Shown here one piece after another: positions 61,729 through 64,000 of a stretch of 64,000 bases of DNA. A program made the translations under genes and the position numbers. The stretch spans positions 72,727,900 to 72,791,899 of the forward strand of contig NC_044277.2 of assembly GCF_004027225.2 (NCBI RefSeq), given 5' to 3'. This DNA is from Strigops habroptila. Taxonomy: Eukaryota > Chordata > Aves > Psittaciformes > Psittacidae. The notes beneath the pieces were generated by a model. That model ran no database searches. It had not been told where the DNA came from and saw only the letters and a list, made by a program, of their open reading frames with translations. How positions within the stretch are numbered: position 1 is the first letter of the stretch; every line of letters begins with the position of its first letter.

Positions 61729-64000
61729 AATAGATCTAACATAGTTTTAGAGTTTGATAGGCCAATACCATGTTGCAATTTTAATGCAGCTTTAGCATAG
61801 GTGCCAGCAGCAGAACAATGGCAGTAGTTCAAAAAAGCAAGAGATGAATGACAAAAAGGAGTTGCCACTTAAAGTTTCAAACACAGGTTTTTGAATAATC
61901 TCCCCTTTTTCCCCCCTGCCATTAGTATTTACTAATGTAAGTATGTCAAATTGTTCTCCAGTCTGAATTTTCACAAGGTTCCTCTGAAACATAAACTGTA
62001 TTTCACAGGGGCTCCATTTGTCAGCCAGCTTTTGACACATGGCCACTAGACACGCTTCTAATGAAAGTTCATCTCATTGCCTACACTGGGCTGGCTCCTT
62101 TGCAGCCTCTGTTCTTAAAGCTACTGCTCCAAGATGTATTGCTGGCATTTATGGCCATATTGCAGCCCATCTGCTAAAGGCTTCCTATCTGCAGCCACAT
62201 GACAAAGTCAGATGTACTTCTCCCAGGGACAGCATTCCCTCTGCAAAGAATCTCTGTATTTTGTTTATTTCTCCTTCAATTATTCTTGGCGAGTGGGGAA
62301 GGCAACAAAACCCTAAACTTTCAAAATTTTTATATCCTAAAAAAAAAAAAAAAAAAGAATTCTTTTCAAACCTCTATTTAAAGTTTTATCACTTGCTTTC
62401 TTAAGTGAGGAAATGATTTACTATGTCTGCAACTGATTAAAAGAAATAGTGTGCAATTCAACCAACACTAATAGATGAGACCTTAAGTATAATAAAGGCA
62501 ATGTGCCAGTAAAGTTTTGCTTTATGACAGGGCCCTAAACTGAGCAGAAGTTTTGCCTTTTTTTCTCCCATCATTTGTAGCAGCAGTAGGCATTTTTACT
62601 ACATGACAGTAACTCATTATTGCCTACTTTTAAAAATGCTAGGTAAGAATACATTTTCTACAGACAATTTTTACAGTGCGCTCATGTAAGACATTCCTTG
62701 TAAGACTTTACTTCATTGTTTGTTGAAACGATTGTCACTGAAGTCTCAAAAACATCCATCCAGCATCTCACAATAACTCTTTTTGATCCTTTCTGTTCCA
62801 TTAATCAAACAGCCTTACAAGGATTAAACCAGTTTCCACCAGTTTATTGAAATGCTATTCCATAATTACCTCTTCACAAAAAGAAATGAAGTTCCAAATC
62901 CAAAAAATATTAACTTACAATGAAAATATCTGTGCAGTATTTGCATTTAAATTCTCTCTTAGATGGAGATGTAGAACTTTAAAAAAATACTCATTTCATT
63001 TGGGTAGCATTGTATATCACAAATGCACTTGGTGAGTCAAGTAGAATGATTTCCATGCAAAGGTGGCAACAGTGAGAAAATAAGCTAGGAGAATGTGGCT
63101 ATTTTAATATTAAAACCTACAGGTGCATGTTTGAATGTAATTTCAGATATAGCATACCCTCAGATTCTCAACTGCTAATCAAACAGGTAATTCATTAGTG
63201 CATACCTAAGGTTATTAACTAATCCTGTAAGTGAAGTTGCTGAATATAAAAAATTTTATTCCCTATATTGTTTGCAACATTATCCTACAAATCAAGAAAG
63301 CATTTCCTTGCTGAGAACCATAGTTGTAAAAACTTTTGCAAGTAATGTGTCTGGCTTCTGAATGGCCTGATTGGACAGATGAGATTCATGGAATCTGGTA
63401 CTATATTCCAAGTATATCATTTAAATAAGTTATCTTTTATTCAGAACTTGCCTTTTTTTTTTTTTTCTTAAATTATGTCAAATAAAAGCAGAACCTGCTA
63501 CCTAAGCTATTCATTTCATGTGGTATTAACTCTCCTCCTTTCCAGATACTCTCCTTTTTCCTTTTTTTTTTTTTATTTAAAATGATCCTTGACTAGCCCA
63601 AATGAATAATCTGAGGGTATCTGAGGGTATTGCTGCTGTGGTGTATAGACCTGCACAAAACAGAATGACAGCCTGAGACTGCCTATACAGCGCCTGCAAA
63701 TATTACATGTGGCTTGTTCATTGTAATGGAGACAGGGACCCCCAATAATTTCTACTTATTTTTCAATGGACCAGAGTGAGCATTACAAATGAGCGTGCAT
63801 TTGAAACTGCTATCTGCCATCAACCTGTAGATGGCTGAGAACACAGAGACTGATGTGACATCCAGGAATGTCACCATGTTCCACAACTGCAGTGATCGTG
63901 GCTGTACTATAAGACTTTGGATGTAAAGGGAGAAGTGGGTTGGGAGAAGACGGGAGAAGACAGAGATAATATAATAGGCAATGTTAGATTAGATCATGGT
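61729..64000. other. SEMA5A intron to the window edge, no gene recognised
   Basis: AT-rich intronic sequence. It contains an A run at about 62340-62356, T runs near 63452-63467 and 63563-63574, and an exact tandem duplication of CTGAGGGTAT at 63611-63630. No thrombospondin-repeat exon was found on the minus strand, so the next SEMA5A exon should lie beyond 64000. Confidence 0.6.

Noticed and set aside
61729..64000. Search for the preceding SEMA5A thrombospondin-repeat exon
   Set aside because: No tryptophan-rich, cysteine-rich frame with splice sites was found on the minus strand.
1..64000. CRISPR arrays, operons, tRNA or rRNA genes
   Set aside because: Nothing resembling these was seen; the window is animal nuclear DNA with introns and CR1 elements.

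Overview
This window looks like vertebrate, most likely bird, genomic DNA. It is AT-rich, coding sequence is confined to short exons separated by kilobase introns with GT/AG borders, and the youngest interspersed repeats are CR1 LINEs ending in the typical avian 3' tail (ATTCTATGATTCT). The wording of the two youngest CR1 tails resembles CR1 types I associate with Neoaves; that is recollection, not a search result.

The one gene I can name is SEMA5A (semaphorin 5A) on the minus strand. Five coding exons are present, covering the 3' end of the gene: a thrombospondin type 1 repeat (60361-60531), a second atypical thrombospondin repeat (53341-53496), a 48-base juxtamembrane exon (50209-50256), the transmembrane exon (47800-48011) and the last coding exon with the stop codon (46316-46435). 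All splice sites are canonical and the reading frame carries through every junction. The sema and PSI domains and earlier thrombospondin repeats must lie beyond 64000. A long 3' UTR follows below 46316; a cluster of AATAAA signals near 40.1 kb is a plausible but unproven end.

From 1 to about 40 kb I find no gene I can name. It holds a CR1 3' fragment (1587-1795), an ancient CR1 reverse-transcriptase relic on the minus strand (about 18860-19320), a palindromic TA/CA microsatellite (1018-1122), several GC-richer islands with overlapping open frames in several readings, a pair of 143-bp direct copies (33045 and 35457), perfect short inverted repeats (6806-6832, 39094-39135) and an unassigned minus-strand open frame at 5049-5462 that runs exactly into a strong splice-donor sequence.

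Within and upstream of the SEMA5A exons, the introns hold an ancient CR1 relic (about 50829-51620) and two young CR1 copies (57115-58533, 61001-61728), all on the plus strand, antisense to the gene. The two young copies share the same disabling frameshift and stop.

I see no operon, CRISPR array, tRNA, rRNA or clear novel system. The most interesting points are the SEMA5A sequence oddities, the paired 143-bp element, the inverted repeats and the unassigned frame near 5 kb.
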